A model generated the notes under the pieces. That model was not told the origin of the DNA, ran no database searches, and saw only the letters and a program-made list of their open reading frames with translations. Of a stretch of DNA of 64,000 nt, positions 27,728 through 36,541 are shown in pieces. Made by a program: the position numbers and the translations under genes. The stretch lies in contig NZ_KB893134.1 of NCBI RefSeq assembly GCF_000374005.1, positions 849,720-913,719 of the forward strand, in the 5' to 3' direction. Numbering within the stretch: position 1 is the stretch's first letter; every line of letters begins with the position of its first letter. Origin of the DNA: Kiloniella laminariae DSM 19542. GTDB taxonomy: Bacteria; Pseudomonadota; Alphaproteobacteria; Kiloniellales; Kiloniellaceae.

Positions 27728-29091
27728 AGTGGTTTTCTATGCCCGCCATCACGGGGAAAGCAATTTTCTTTGCTCCTTTGCTGATCTGCCTGACAGTGGT
27801 TTTTATCCAAATGATGAGAACAGGGTATCAAGAACCAGTTGCTGATGCCTTGGGTTATGCTGACCGGGCAGTAATTTTCTCGGTTACTCCAACCGAAAAG
27901 ACGTGGGGTAATGGCATCGTTGTCGCCCCTTTCTATCCAGCATTTCTGAATCTTATGATGCAGGCTGATCCTGCTGTTGAGGTGGCATTAAAATGTTATG
28001 CCGCTAGATCAGATGGTTGTGATGTTGGTGGGTTGGCTGCTGTTTATACTGTGCAGGCAGTTGTTGTTGCACTGACAGTGTATTTCAGCTTCCTCGCGTG
28101 CCTCTTTATGTCGGGGAAATACGGCCTCTCTTTTGGGGTGATGGTACTTATTCTGGCTGCTGGACGACTGACCGAATACACGGACTGGCTTATAACCGAG
28201 GCCTGGGCTTTTTTCGGGTTTATGGGGTTTGTGGCCTCTTTATCTTATGCTGCACGTGTCAGGGATAGCTTGTGGGCTTTCCTTCTTATGGGGTTGGGAC
28301 TGTCTTTATCTGTTCTGACCCGACCATCTTATTTGTATCTGGTATATTCCTTCATCATCGTAATCCCCTTGTACTGGTGGATTGTTATGAAGGGGAAACC
28401 TGTTGCGACTTTGATGAAAACGGCTGTCTTTATAATACCGTTCTTGTCTCTGGTTATCCCCTGGATGTTTCGTAATTTGTACTATTTTGATGTTTTCGGT
28501 GTCAGTGCGGGCTACGGTTCGTACATACTTTCGGAACGTGTCGCCTATAACATGATGAGCTGGTCAGAATATGCGGCCAGTTTTATCTACTGGCTTCCGG
28601 ATTTTGGAGATTCCCTGAGCAAAACACTATTTGATCCAGCCCTGTACCAGAAACTCGATTTCGGGGCTTCTGACGGGTATTACCGCTATGGCAACTCTGT
28701 TCTGCGCTCTACCATTTATGCTGCAGCCGAGACGGATAAAGAACGTGTCAGTCTTTTGGTGAATGACTATATTTTAGGTGATCTGGTCAAACACATTTTT
28801 GTCACCTTTTCTTTGGCTCTGCGCGGGATGTGGGTAGCAAAATATCTGGGTTTGATTGGTGTTTTCTTCATGATCCCGGCCTTCTTTCTTTACAAAAGAA
28901 TGACCGGAGTGGGGCCCCTGCTTCTTTTTGCCTATCCCTTTTTCTTTATGGTTGGATTTAACGCTTTTGTTTCGGTGAGTATTCCTCGATACAACGTGCC
29001 GGTTGTTCTGCTGTACGCGATGGCTATCGTGATCTGTGGGCTAGCAGTGTTTCAGGTCGTGAAAAACCGTTGTTTGCCAAGGGTGGCCTGA
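27724..29091 (+). CDS. Polytopic membrane protein, GT-C glycosyltransferase-like
   Basis: A 455-residue protein with 10-12 membrane helices and a loop after the first helix (MMRTGYQEPVADALGYADRA) that contains acidic residues, as in GT-C enzymes of the ArnT/PMT type. LITEAWAFFGFMGFV and SIPRYNVPVVLLYA in later helices also fit such proteins. The GTG start overlaps the GT2 stop by 4 bp (translational coupling). It would take a sugar from the lipid carrier made by the GT2 partner and attach it to an acceptor at the outer face of the inner membrane. No confident family name; the acceptor is unknown. Confidence 0.72.
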   Translation: MKWFSMPAITGKAIFFAPLLICLTVVFIQMMRTGYQEPVADALGYADRAVIFSVTPTEKTWGNGIVVAPFYPAFLNLMMQADPAVEVALKCYAARSDGCDVGGLAAVYTVQAVVVALTVYFSFLACLFMSGKYGLSFGVMVLILAAGRLTEYTDWLITEAWAFFGFMGFVASLSYAARVRDSLWAFLLMGLGLSLSVLTRPSYLYLVYSFIIVIPLYWWIVMKGKPVATLMKTAVFIIPFLSLVIPWMFRNLYYFDVFGVSAGYGSYILSERVAYNMMSWSEYAASFIYWLPDFGDSLSKTLFDPALYQKLDFGASDGYYRYGNSVLRSTIYAAAETDKERVSLLVNDYILGDLVKHIFVTFSLALRGMWVAKYLGLIGVFFMIPAFFLYKRMTGVGPLLLFAYPFFFMVGFNAFVSVSIPRYNVPVVLLYAMAIVICGLAVFQVVKNRCLPRVA

Positions 29092-29101
29092 TTTTACCTG
29101 T

Positions 29102-29698
29102 TCAGTAAAGCTGTCTAAAGCGTTTCATAAAAGTTTCTTGGGCTTTCTGGGGGGGGATGGGAGTTATTCTGATATTCGGCAGGGCTCTTGGCTTGCCGAA
29201 AATTTTGCCGGCTTCGGGGTCACTGAATCCCGCGAGCTGGGTGGCTTCGAGGTAGGCGGCCATGCGATCGGCGCGTTTGATCAGCTTGTTCAAACGGTCG
29301 GGCAGGTTGGCGGGCAGGCCAAAGCTGACGTGGATTGCTTCCATTAGACGGTTTTCAAGCTCTTTATAACTGCTGCCGATGGCATACTTGAACGGCGTAA
29401 TCAGGTCGCCGATGACGTATTCGGGCGCGTCGTGTAACAGGGCGGCGAGGCGGTCCTGTTTTGAGCAATCCGGCTTCAGCAGACCGACGATTTCCTCAAC
29501 CAGCAGGGAGTGTTCGGCAATACTGTAACCCCATTCGCCAATGGTTTGGCCATTCCATCGGACTTCGCGAGAGAGCCCAAGGGCGATATCTTCAATTTCA
29601 ACATCAAGGGGGGAAGGGTCGAGCAAGTCCAGTCTGCGGCCACTGAGCATACGTTGCCAGGCTCTGGGGGCGGGAGTGGACTTTTGATTTTTATTCAT
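29102..29698 (-). CDS. HD-domain phosphohydrolase, YfbR-like
   Basis: A 198-residue HD protein similar to YfbR 5'-deoxynucleotidases. AWQRMLSGRRLDLLDPSPLD and IEDIALGLSREVRWNGQT are the family start. The metal ligands lie in YSIAEHSLLVEEIV (H), LAALLHDAPEYVIGD (HD) and LNKLIKRADRMAAYLEA (final D). It would hydrolyse deoxynucleoside monophosphates in the cytoplasm. The ATG at 29696-29698 follows directly after the T tract of a hairpin that ends the upstream gene, so the message start is unclear. A longer frame from 29743 would start inside that hairpin and is rejected. Confidence 0.85.
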   Translation of the reverse strand: MNKNQKSTPAPRAWQRMLSGRRLDLLDPSPLDVEIEDIALGLSREVRWNGQTIGEWGYSIAEHSLLVEEIVGLLKPDCSKQDRLAALLHDAPEYVIGDLITPFKYAIGSSYKELENRLMEAIHVSFGLPANLPDRLNKLIKRADRMAAYLEATQLAGFSDPEAGKIFGKPRALPNIRITPIPPQKAQETFMKRFRQLY

Positions 29699-29740
29699 AA
29701 AAAACAGGCCTGTTGCTCGTGCTGAGCTACAGACCTGTTT
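29699..29740 (-). terminator. Terminator between amidotransferase and YfbR-like genes
   Basis: AAACAGGCCTGT (29702-29713) and ACAGACCTGTTT (29729-29740) form a 12-bp stem with one mismatch. On the minus strand it runs into TTTTTT and then directly into the next ATG. Confidence 0.75.
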
Positions 29741-29762
29741 CATGTGTTAAGATCTGCAGCAG

Positions 29763-30626
29763 TTATCTTCTGCGTGCCATCGTCGGGATGACAAGCCGTT
29801 CGATCCAGTTTTTGACCTCGGCCTGACGAATATCTGCATTGATAATGTCATGGTCAATGCCGAGCAGCCACCAGAGGTCCTTGCGGCTTGGATCTTGGTG
29901 CAGGGCCTCAAGCATGTCCACAAATTTCTGGGCGTCATCAAGGTTGAGGAAGAAGCCCTTGTCGACCAGCTTTTGTTTGCGGCAATAACAAAGTCGGGCC
30001 ATCTCGTGCAGGTCGTATTCCGGGTGATATTGTATGGCCCAGAAAGCGCCGCCTTTGTGGGTAACAGATACCGCCTGAACTGCTGTCCAGTCGTTGGAAG
30101 CGAGGATCTGTCCGTTCGGCGGCAGGTGGGTGATCTCGTCATCATGGCTGATGAAGGCATCAAAAACTGCTTTTTTGCCTTCATACATCGGGTGAGCGCG
30201 GCCTTCAGGGGTCAGAGATATCTTGCGCGCTATCCCCATCTCACGGTCTTTCGGGTTTACTGCGCAACGCCCGCCAGCTGCAACCACGGCAATCTGGGCT
30301 GCCCAGCAGCTGCCAAAGCTCGGGATCTGGGCTTCATAGGCAGCCTTGGCAAAGGCGACCTGGGGGACAACCTTGGGGTCGTCAGAGTGAATGGTCAGGC
30401 TGGAGCCAGTCCAGGCAATACCATCGTATTGATCGAGGCCAGCCCCTGTTGGCAAGGCAGCGCCAGGGTCGGCCGGATAAAGAATATCACAGTGGGCGCC
30501 AGGGCTCTGTTGCTGCAGCATTTTGACATAGAGGTCGCCAGCAGTGGACGCTCCGCCTTCTTTCAGGCCTTCGCGACCTTCTTTGGCATAGCCGTCAACA
30601 ACAAGGAAGCGGGGTTTGTGAGACAT
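29763..30626 (-). CDS. Class-I glutamine amidotransferase-like protein
   Basis: A 287-residue GMP-synthase-like amidotransferase. The start MSHKPRFLVV at 30624-30626 is supported by GGAGAA about 7 bases upstream. The nucleophile elbow is SFGSCWAAQIAVVAAGG, and the histidine/glutamate pair is in FWAIQYHPEYD; ISHDDEITHLP is also conserved in the family. No synthase domain follows, so it may act on gamma-glutamyl compounds in its own right. It lies 34 bp downstream of the HAD gene on the same strand. An alternative is a gamma-glutamyl-polyamine hydrolase; the HD family motif is absent. Confidence 0.85.
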   Translation of the reverse strand: MSHKPRFLVVDGYAKEGREGLKEGGASTAGDLYVKMLQQQSPGAHCDILYPADPGAALPTGAGLDQYDGIAWTGSSLTIHSDDPKVVPQVAFAKAAYEAQIPSFGSCWAAQIAVVAAGGRCAVNPKDREMGIARKISLTPEGRAHPMYEGKKAVFDAFISHDDEITHLPPNGQILASNDWTAVQAVSVTHKGGAFWAIQYHPEYDLHEMARLCYCRKQKLVDKGFFLNLDDAQKFVDMLEALHQDPSRKDLWWLLGIDHDIINADIRQAEVKNWIERLVIPTMARRR

Positions 30627-30660
30627 CGGGGGTTCTCCGGATGAAGTCGTTGGATTTCGG

Positions 30661-31419
30661 TTATTTACTGTTTGCAGCAAGGAGATCGATTGCAGCAGGC
30701 AGATCCGCATAGCTATTTACGATAGCATCGGCAGTTGTGTGATCCTTGTCTGCATCACGTGTGGCGGTGAAGAGGATTGCCTTCATGCCAAGGGCGTGTG
30801 GCCCTTTAATGTCGTTATGATCACGATCCCCGATGTGAAGCATCTCTTCGACTTTCACGCCCAGCTGACTGGCCGCGCTATCAAACATGCTACGATGTGG
30901 TTTGGAATGTCCGACTTCGTCTGAAAAAGCGAAGCCACTGAAATACTGTTTCAGTTCGTACTGCTCCAGTATTCGGCGCAGACCGGTTCCAGGTGTGACA
31001 ATTGCGTCGGAAACGATGCAGAGTTTGTAGCGGCTCGCCAGATCAGCGAGAGCTTCCTTGACACCTTCGATGGCATTTGGAGGAATATTGACCTCCATGT
31101 CCCCTGTGTCTTTGACAACACGGTTGAAGAGGTCGGTTGGAAGGCGGCGACCCAAACCATTTAGAATAGCGCGGATACGCTGCTCGACGGTCCAGTTAAT
31201 AAAGAGTTCTTTCCAGACAATGTTGAAAGAGGCATCGGCAACGTCATAAGCGAGGGCTACCGTTGTCGGATCAGTTGCCTCAACTTCATTAAGTGCAGTC
31301 CAGAGGATGTGACGACGTTCTTCTTTCTTGCTGCGGAACCCTTGCGCTGCGCGTTTGGGCTCATCTGAATCGTCATCAACGATAGTGTCCCACAGGTCAA
31401 AGGTGATGGCCTTGATCAT
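30661..31419 (-). CDS. HAD-superfamily hydrolase
   Basis: A 252-residue haloacid-dehalogenase-like phosphatase. Motif I is TFDLWDTIVDD (nucleophile D8), motif II is LCIVSDAIVTPGTG, the motif III lysine is in GHSKPHRSMF, and motif IV is LHIGDRDHNDIKG. A helical cap lies between motifs I and II. It would dephosphorylate a small metabolite; the Trp in motif I resembles the FDLWGT branch. It heads a unit with the amidotransferase. Gene order gives no substrate. Confidence 0.88.
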   Translation of the reverse strand: MIKAITFDLWDTIVDDDSDEPKRAAQGFRSKKEERRHILWTALNEVEATDPTTVALAYDVADASFNIVWKELFINWTVEQRIRAILNGLGRRLPTDLFNRVVKDTGDMEVNIPPNAIEGVKEALADLASRYKLCIVSDAIVTPGTGLRRILEQYELKQYFSGFAFSDEVGHSKPHRSMFDSAASQLGVKVEEMLHIGDRDHNDIKGPHALGMKAILFTATRDADKDHTTADAIVNSYADLPAAIDLLAANSK

Positions 31420-31747
31420 GCCGGATTTCCTTTTGTCTGAGCACAGCGAACTGTGCGGAATTAAACAGGTGTTTGTATCGGCCAGTTTCTGACCATTATT
31501 TAAGTCAAAATCATAGGAGTGTTTGCGTTTTCAGACAAGAAAAAAGTGGGATAAAAGTGGGAAATATGTAATTTATGTGGTTATTTTTGTATAAATGTCA
31601 CTATTTTTCGAAGTGGATTGGTGGAAATATGAATTTTGTGATGGTTAGTGGTCGGGTCTTGTAACCGTAAAACGATTCAAGGCGCTCCAGAAGGAGCGCC
31701 TTGTTGCTTGGTAAGGTGGGGGCGATGCGGGAAGAGCTGATTTATTC
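31420..31747. other. Intergenic region between HAD and azoR genes
   Basis: No gene is visible. It contains AT-rich sequence (31540-31640), probably the HAD promoter, and the azoR hairpin at 31678-31703. Confidence 0.5.
31678..31703 (-). terminator. Terminator of azoR
   Basis: CAAGGCGCTCC (31678-31688) pairs perfectly with GGAGCGCCTTG (31693-31703), an 11-bp stem 45 bp after the azoR stop. The minus-strand tail AATCGTTTT is moderately T-rich. Confidence 0.7.
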
Positions 31748-32356
31748 TTAAGCAGCGATGGTTTCTTTGAGACTGTTCTGAGCAGTGATCAGCCCTTCCT
31801 CACCTTTGGCTGCATTAATGGCCGAGACAAAATGAACGTCGGTGATGCCGATGAAACCAAGAACGGTCGAGAGATAGGGATCGATAAAGTTCATGCTGTG
31901 GGCGGGACTGGCTTTGCTGTAATCACCTCCCGTGGCGGAAAGGACATAGGCTTTTTTCCCCGTAAGTAAACCCTTTGGTCCTGCTTCAGAATAGGAAAAG
32001 GTTTTTCCTGCCCGGGCAATCTGGTCAATGTAGGACTTCAGAATTGAAGGGATGGAGAAATTGTGCATCGGGACGCCGATGGCGATGGTATCTGCCTGAA
32101 GAAGTTCAGATACCAGTTCATCCGAGAGTGTGACCAGTTGTTTCTGCTCTTCACTCCTTTGATCCTCTGGAGTGAAAAAAGCGCCGATTGTCGCTTCATC
32201 CAGATGAGTCAGCCTGCTGGTTGTCAAATCTCTTTCTATCAACCTGCCGTCAGGATTCTGGCGCAGCCATTCCCGGGAAAAACTCTCGACAAGTTTACGT
32301 GACTTCGAGCCCTGAGACAGGGGACTGGAATTGATGGTCAGAAGGGTATTATTCAT
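31748..32356 (-). CDS. azoR: FMN-dependent NADH-azoreductase
   Basis: A 202-residue flavodoxin-fold quinone/azo reductase of the AzoR family. The N-terminal phosphate-binding INSSPLSQGSKSRKL holds FMN. PMHNFSIPSILKSYIDQIARAGKTFSY is the family hallmark, and SATGGDYS also contacts the flavin. The family reduces quinones and azo dyes by two electrons, protecting against thiol and quinone stress. It is divergent from a LysR gene with a 106-bp gap that holds an inverted repeat, so induction by electrophiles through that regulator is likely. Confidence 0.94.
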   Translation of the reverse strand: MNNTLLTINSSPLSQGSKSRKLVESFSREWLRQNPDGRLIERDLTTSRLTHLDEATIGAFFTPEDQRSEEQKQLVTLSDELVSELLQADTIAIGVPMHNFSIPSILKSYIDQIARAGKTFSYSEAGPKGLLTGKKAYVLSATGGDYSKASPAHSMNFIDPYLSTVLGFIGITDVHFVSAINAAKGEEGLITAQNSLKETIAA

Positions 32357-32396
32357 AGGGTTTCTCCTTGCGTATCCGATACAGCAAGATTTAATG

Positions 32397-32414
32397 TTTA
32401 TTTTTATAAATAAA
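32397..32414. promoter_or_regulatory. Inverted repeat in azoR/LysR divergent promoter
   Basis: TTTATTT (32397-32403) and AAATAAA (32408-32414) are perfect arms around four bases, located between the divergent starts at 32356 and 32463. The spacing suits a LysR operator, though AT-rich pairs can occur by chance. Confidence 0.45.
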
Positions 32415-32462
32415 ATTTCTAAAATTTGAATATATCTGTCGAAATAATAGAAAGATTGATCT

Positions 32463-33356
32463 GTGTACTCTCCAGTTACTCTTGAACAATGGCGGATATT
32501 TAATGCGGTTGTCCGACATGGAGGTTATGCCCAGGCCGGACGCGAGCTGAACAAAAGCCATTCCTCGCTCCATCATGCTTTGGCGAAGATGCAGGACCTC
32601 CTCGGCATTCAACTCCTTCGTGTTGAAGGCAAAGCGGTCAAGCTAACGGAAGAAGGAGAAGTTCTGTTTCGCCGTTCCACCCGGTTATTGGAGAACGCCG
32701 AGGAGCTTCAGAGAACAGCGGTTTCACTGTCTCGTGGCTGGGAAACAGAGCTTACGTTAGCTGTGGAAAGCGTGTTTCCTACCGGCTGCCTTTTTAATAC
32801 CCTCAAGGCATTTTACCCACTAAGTCAGGGCTGTCGTCTGCGGATCAGGGACACTGTAATCGGAGCAACGACGACAGCGATTGAAAAAAAAGAAGTTGAT
32901 CTGGCGATTACCAGTTCTGTTCCTCAGGGGTATCTGGGGACGTCTATTGCTGAGGTTGACATGCTGGCAGTTGTACACCGCAGTCACTGCCTTGCCCAAT
33001 TTACGGATAGCATTACAGAGCGGGAACTTTCAGGGCATTTGCAAATCGTGATTTCCGAACGCATGCCAGCGCACTCCCGGGACAAGGGATGGCTTAAGGC
33101 AGAGCAGCGCTGGACAGTTGATAACATGGGGGTCGTGCTTGCCTGTTTGCAACAGGGGATCGGCTTTAGCATGATCCCCCGCCACCAGATCAGGAATGAA
33201 CTGGCTTCGGGGGATCTGGTTGCCCTGAAGATAGAAAATGCAGTTCAAAAGAAATTCTGGTTGTCTCTGGTGGTGCCCCAGCCCGAAGGACTGGGGCCTG
33301 CTGGTCAGTTGTTGCGTGATCTGCTGTTGCAATACAGCGACTGCTCTTCACAGTGA
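32463..33356 (+). CDS. LysR-family transcriptional regulator
   Basis: A 297-residue LysR regulator starting at GTG 32463 with AGAAAG upstream. The DNA-binding region is LEQWRIFNAVVRHGGYAQAG and RELNKSHSSLHHALAKMQDL; the substrate domain starts near ELTLAVESVFPTG. It is divergent from azoR, its probable target. The usual SQPAVS recognition helix reads KSHSSLHHA here, a recognisable variant seen in some quinone-responsive members. It converges with the monooxygenase gene, 40 bp between stops. Confidence 0.9.
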   Translation: MYSPVTLEQWRIFNAVVRHGGYAQAGRELNKSHSSLHHALAKMQDLLGIQLLRVEGKAVKLTEEGEVLFRRSTRLLENAEELQRTAVSLSRGWETELTLAVESVFPTGCLFNTLKAFYPLSQGCRLRIRDTVIGATTTAIEKKEVDLAITSSVPQGYLGTSIAEVDMLAVVHRSHCLAQFTDSITERELSGHLQIVISERMPAHSRDKGWLKAEQRWTVDNMGVVLACLQQGIGFSMIPRHQIRNELASGDLVALKIENAVQKKFWLSLVVPQPEGLGPAGQLLRDLLLQYSDCSSQ

Positions 33357-33366
33357 AGTTTACCCA

Positions 33367-33388
33367 TGGATATTGGGTGGATATTGGG
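33367..33388. repeat. 11-bp tandem duplication between convergent genes
   Basis: TGGATATTGGG occurs twice without a gap (33367-33377, 33378-33388), between the LysR stop and the monooxygenase stop. Confidence 0.8.
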
Positions 33389-33396
33389 TTGTTGCA

Positions 33397-34884
33397 CTAT
33401 CCGGCCTGATATTGCGGGGCTGAGGCGATGTATTCTCCGTAGGCCCAGGCAGCAGGGTAAGAAAAGTTCTCGGCCAAAGGATTACGTCGTTTTTTTATTT
33501 TAGCTCCCATGTCATCAAGCAGTTCATCGAAATGCCGATAGTGAAATGGTGCCGAGCAAAGTCCGCCATAAACTTGCGCTGCCGGGCGCTCCACGCGTCG
33601 CCACTGCAGCATCTGCTCGATGTTCTCTCGCATTTCAGCTGCGGTCGGTTGCTGCTTCAGCTGTCCATCAGCGTATCGAACAAGCCAGTTGGAGATCATC
33701 TCGGCTGAAAGAACTGTACAGAAACTGGAGTTGAAGCCGACAAAGCCCATATTAGGCAAGTCGGGGTTAACTGCCAGTCGAAACGTGCGGTACTGCCCGT
33801 CTGGATCAATCAGTTTGTCCTGATATTCTTGTGCAAGATAGGGAAGGCCAAGTTTCCAACCAACTGCAAGAACCGAGAGATCGCAGGTGATTTTCTGTCC
33901 GTTTGTCAGAACGATTTTATCTCCTTCATAGCGGTCAAAAGTTCCCTGTATCGGGGTGATAGAACCGCTTTCAAAACCTTCAAACAAGCCCGGGGTAACA
34001 ATGGGAATAGAGCAGGAGACAGATTGTTCGATGGGAATATTCGGCACCATATTCCACCTCTTTAACCCAAGTTGCAGCTTCATCAGGGTTTCCAGTCCCC
34101 TGAAGTTGGCCCAGATTAATGGCTTGAAGAGAGCTCTGACAGCTCGACCAACTGGGGCTCTGCACCAGCTGTTGAATTGTCGTTCCTGAGCCCGCATGAA
34201 AAGCAGACGTTTGAAGTTGATGCCCGCAAGAAAATAGGGCAGACGCCATACGGGCTCGCGGTAAACCAGGGTGACGGAACTAGCACCGTTTTTTGCGGCA
34301 TGAACCGCTATATCTGTTGCTGATTTGGATCCACCCAGTACAACGACCCGCTTGCCTTTGGCAAGGCTAGGATCGCTGTATTCCGAGGAATGGATGACGG
34401 ATCCTCCCTGAGCAATGAAATCATTTTGACCCGGGTGTGTGATGATGTTTTTTTCGGAGAACTGTCCGGTGCATATGGCAACAAAATCAAATTTTTCATC
34501 CCTGGTTTTTCCGGCTTCTTCAAGAGTAAGTATCCAGCCTGGCTCATCTCCTGTTGGGCGTTTCATGACTTTGATGTTGGTGTTCAATTTAAAAAGGCGC
34601 GCGAGTTTGTGTTTATCGGCATAAGAATGCAGATAGGCGTGAACCTGTGGACCTTTGGGCCATTCCGGGTATGCCTCTGGCATAGGGTGGTCAGTGTAAC
34701 AATAAAGGTCTTTTGGCGACTGTGTCTGTACATCGGGGTAGGAACGGGACAGCTCCCACACGCCACCAAAATCGTGGCTGCGTTCGAAGCCAATGACACG
34801 GTGACCCCTTTCATCAAAGGCCTTGGCAGCGGCAAGGCCGCTTATGCCACCGCCGATGATTGCGACAGTTTTACGTTTAATCAT
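33397..34884 (-). CDS. Flavin-containing monooxygenase
   Basis: A 495-residue class-B flavoprotein monooxygenase. FAD-binding VAIIGGGISGLAAAKAFDE lies at the N-terminus. The fingerprint-like GGSVIHSSEYSDP and NADPH-binding VVVLGGSKSATDIAVHAA occur in order. It should insert one oxygen into a soft nucleophile (FMO) or a ketone (Baeyer-Villiger); the sequence alone does not decide. It lies 9 bp downstream of a cupin gene on the same strand, and a divergent AraC gene adjoins, so the three look like an inducible catabolic unit. I cannot name the substrate. Confidence 0.87.
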   Translation of the reverse strand: MIKRKTVAIIGGGISGLAAAKAFDERGHRVIGFERSHDFGGVWELSRSYPDVQTQSPKDLYCYTDHPMPEAYPEWPKGPQVHAYLHSYADKHKLARLFKLNTNIKVMKRPTGDEPGWILTLEEAGKTRDEKFDFVAICTGQFSEKNIITHPGQNDFIAQGGSVIHSSEYSDPSLAKGKRVVVLGGSKSATDIAVHAAKNGASSVTLVYREPVWRLPYFLAGINFKRLLFMRAQERQFNSWCRAPVGRAVRALFKPLIWANFRGLETLMKLQLGLKRWNMVPNIPIEQSVSCSIPIVTPGLFEGFESGSITPIQGTFDRYEGDKIVLTNGQKITCDLSVLAVGWKLGLPYLAQEYQDKLIDPDGQYRTFRLAVNPDLPNMGFVGFNSSFCTVLSAEMISNWLVRYADGQLKQQPTAAEMRENIEQMLQWRRVERPAAQVYGGLCSAPFHYRHFDELLDDMGAKIKKRRNPLAENFSYPAAWAYGEYIASAPQYQAG

Positions 34885-34893
34885 TTTATGCCC

Positions 34894-35340
34894 TCATTCT
34901 GAGTCGGGAGGGGGCAGGAAGTCGACTTCGTGTAACGCTGAAAGCCGCACCAGTTCTACCGGATCAGTAACTCCATCAAGGGCTACAAACAGATCATAGA
35001 GTTTCCGGGAAGGGGCAACGCCAAACACGCAGCTGGCCTCTGCTCCCGAACGGTTGAAAATACCGTGTGCAATTCCTTTGGGCATCCGGACTGTATCGCC
35101 AGGACCTGCCTTGAACAGATCGGGACCAAATTCGATCTCGAGCTGACCTTCCAATACGACAATCCACTCATCCTGTGTCGGGTGGATATGGGGGGGAACA
35201 AACGTTTCAGCTGGAATGGTTGCATGCCAGATAAAGGCGTTGTCGCTGTGAAGTTTGGGGGTGTAGGTCTGGCCGACAACGTTCCAGGAAACGCCTTCCA
35301 GTCCGTCGGCACTCGGTGTGATACCCATGGTAAATGACAT
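34894..35340 (-). CDS. Cupin-domain protein
   Basis: A 148-residue single cupin. The metal-binding motif 1 is VPPHIHPTQDEWIVVLEGQL (His, His, Glu) and motif 2 is PGDTVRMPKGIAHGIFN. It may be a small dioxygenase, isomerase or binding protein. It is the first gene of a pair with the monooxygenase, separated by 9 bp, and is divergent from AraC. A role in handling the same substrate is inferred. Confidence 0.85.
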   Translation of the reverse strand: MSFTMGITPSADGLEGVSWNVVGQTYTPKLHSDNAFIWHATIPAETFVPPHIHPTQDEWIVVLEGQLEIEFGPDLFKAGPGDTVRMPKGIAHGIFNRSGAEASCVFGVAPSRKLYDLFVALDGVTDPVELVRLSALHEVDFLPPPDSE

Positions 35341-35431
35341 TGTTAACTCCCTGTTTGATTTTTCTTATGAGCAAAGTCTAATCGCCAGGGGAACGCATTC
35401 TTGTCCAAAAAACGAAAAATTACAGCAGGCA

Positions 35432-35445
35432 TGCTTTTAAAAGCA
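35432..35445. promoter_or_regulatory. Palindrome in cupin/AraC divergent promoter
   Basis: TGCTTTTAAAAGCA is a perfect 14-bp palindrome 36 bp before the AraC start. A half-like TTGCTTTAA follows at 35447. It is a candidate site for the AraC protein. Confidence 0.45.
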
Positions 35446-35481
35446 GTTGCTTTAATCTTAAAATGTTTTTTAGAGTAGAGA

Positions 35482-36513
35482 ATGGGTACCCTGTGGTCAT
35501 CTCTCTCTGGCGAGCCTCTGACCTCTCACAGGTTGTTTCAAACTGATGAACTTGAGACGGCGCGAGGATTTGTTGCCAGCAAGTTTTGTGGTCACAGGCT
35601 TGATCGCGTGACCGCAACAGACTGCTTTGATGCCTGTTACAACCATGCATCTGGTTTGTCGCTTTCCCTGAATTATCTGCGTTATGGTGCTACGGTTGAG
35701 ATAGAGCCGGGCGAGCTTGAGGATTTTTACCTTGTTCAGTTGCCTGTTACGGGGCGGGCCGAAGTCACCAATGGTGCTGAAACTTTGATGACACATCGAG
35801 AGCAAGGTTCAATTCTCAACCCAACGCGTTATACCAAAATGTGCTGGTTCGAGGGGTGTGAAAAGATCCTTGTCCGTATTGACCGGAGAAGGCTTCATCA
35901 GGCCGCGGAAAAAATGCTCGGACAAACGATTAACGTGCCGTTGGTTTTCCAGCCAACACTTTCGGTTCATCGGCCTGAAGCGAAGGACTGGATCAGAAAA
36001 TTGGCGACCTGTGTCCGGGCTGCTGAACAGGGTTATCTGTTTGGAAAAACAAAATCCTCTGGCCAGGAGCTGATCGAGGAAGAGCTTTTGACAGATCTTC
36101 TCACAAGCCAGCCCAGCAACATCAGTCATTTTTTAGCCGATATTCGCCACGATGCCATCCCGCGATATCTGCGCCGGGCGCAGGATTATATTCATGATAA
36201 TCTGAGCGATTTTATAACCGTCGACGATATATCCACAGCAGCGGGGGTAAGCGGACGCTGCTTACAGCTTGCTTTTCAACATAATTTTGGGTGCAGTCCC
36301 CTGCAGTACCTCCGCCGATTACGCCTGAATCTTGCACATTGCGAACTCATGAAGGCAGAAAGGAAAACATCGGTGTCCGAGGTGGCTTATGGTTTGGGCT
36401 TTACCCACCTGGGCAGGTTCGCTATTGCCTACCGCGAGACTTTCGGGCAAAGCCCCAGCATGACGAGGGCTCAGGCCCAGGTTCATCAGGATTGCCGGGG
36501 GATACGGAAATGA
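35482..36513 (+). CDS. AraC-family transcriptional regulator
   Basis: A 343-residue AraC regulator. An N-terminal AraC-binding-2-like domain (about residues 20-200, containing LPVTGRAEVTNGAE and RREGS-like turns) is followed by two helix-turn-helix motifs: ITVDDISTAAGVSGRCLQLA with FQHNFGCSPLQYLRRLRL, and VSEVAYGLGFTHLGRFAIAY with RETFGQSP. It is divergent from the cupin-monooxygenase pair and likely activates it. Proteins of this type often control aromatic or aldehyde catabolism. dusA starts 28 bp downstream in the same direction. Confidence 0.9.
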   Translation: MGTLWSSLSGEPLTSHRLFQTDELETARGFVASKFCGHRLDRVTATDCFDACYNHASGLSLSLNYLRYGATVEIEPGELEDFYLVQLPVTGRAEVTNGAETLMTHREQGSILNPTRYTKMCWFEGCEKILVRIDRRRLHQAAEKMLGQTINVPLVFQPTLSVHRPEAKDWIRKLATCVRAAEQGYLFGKTKSSGQELIEEELLTDLLTSQPSNISHFLADIRHDAIPRYLRRAQDYIHDNLSDFITVDDISTAAGVSGRCLQLAFQHNFGCSPLQYLRRLRLNLAHCELMKAERKTSVSEVAYGLGFTHLGRFAIAYRETFGQSPSMTRAQAQVHQDCRGIRK

Positions 36514-36541
36514 ACTACTGTATCCGAGCCGGCGCTTGGCA

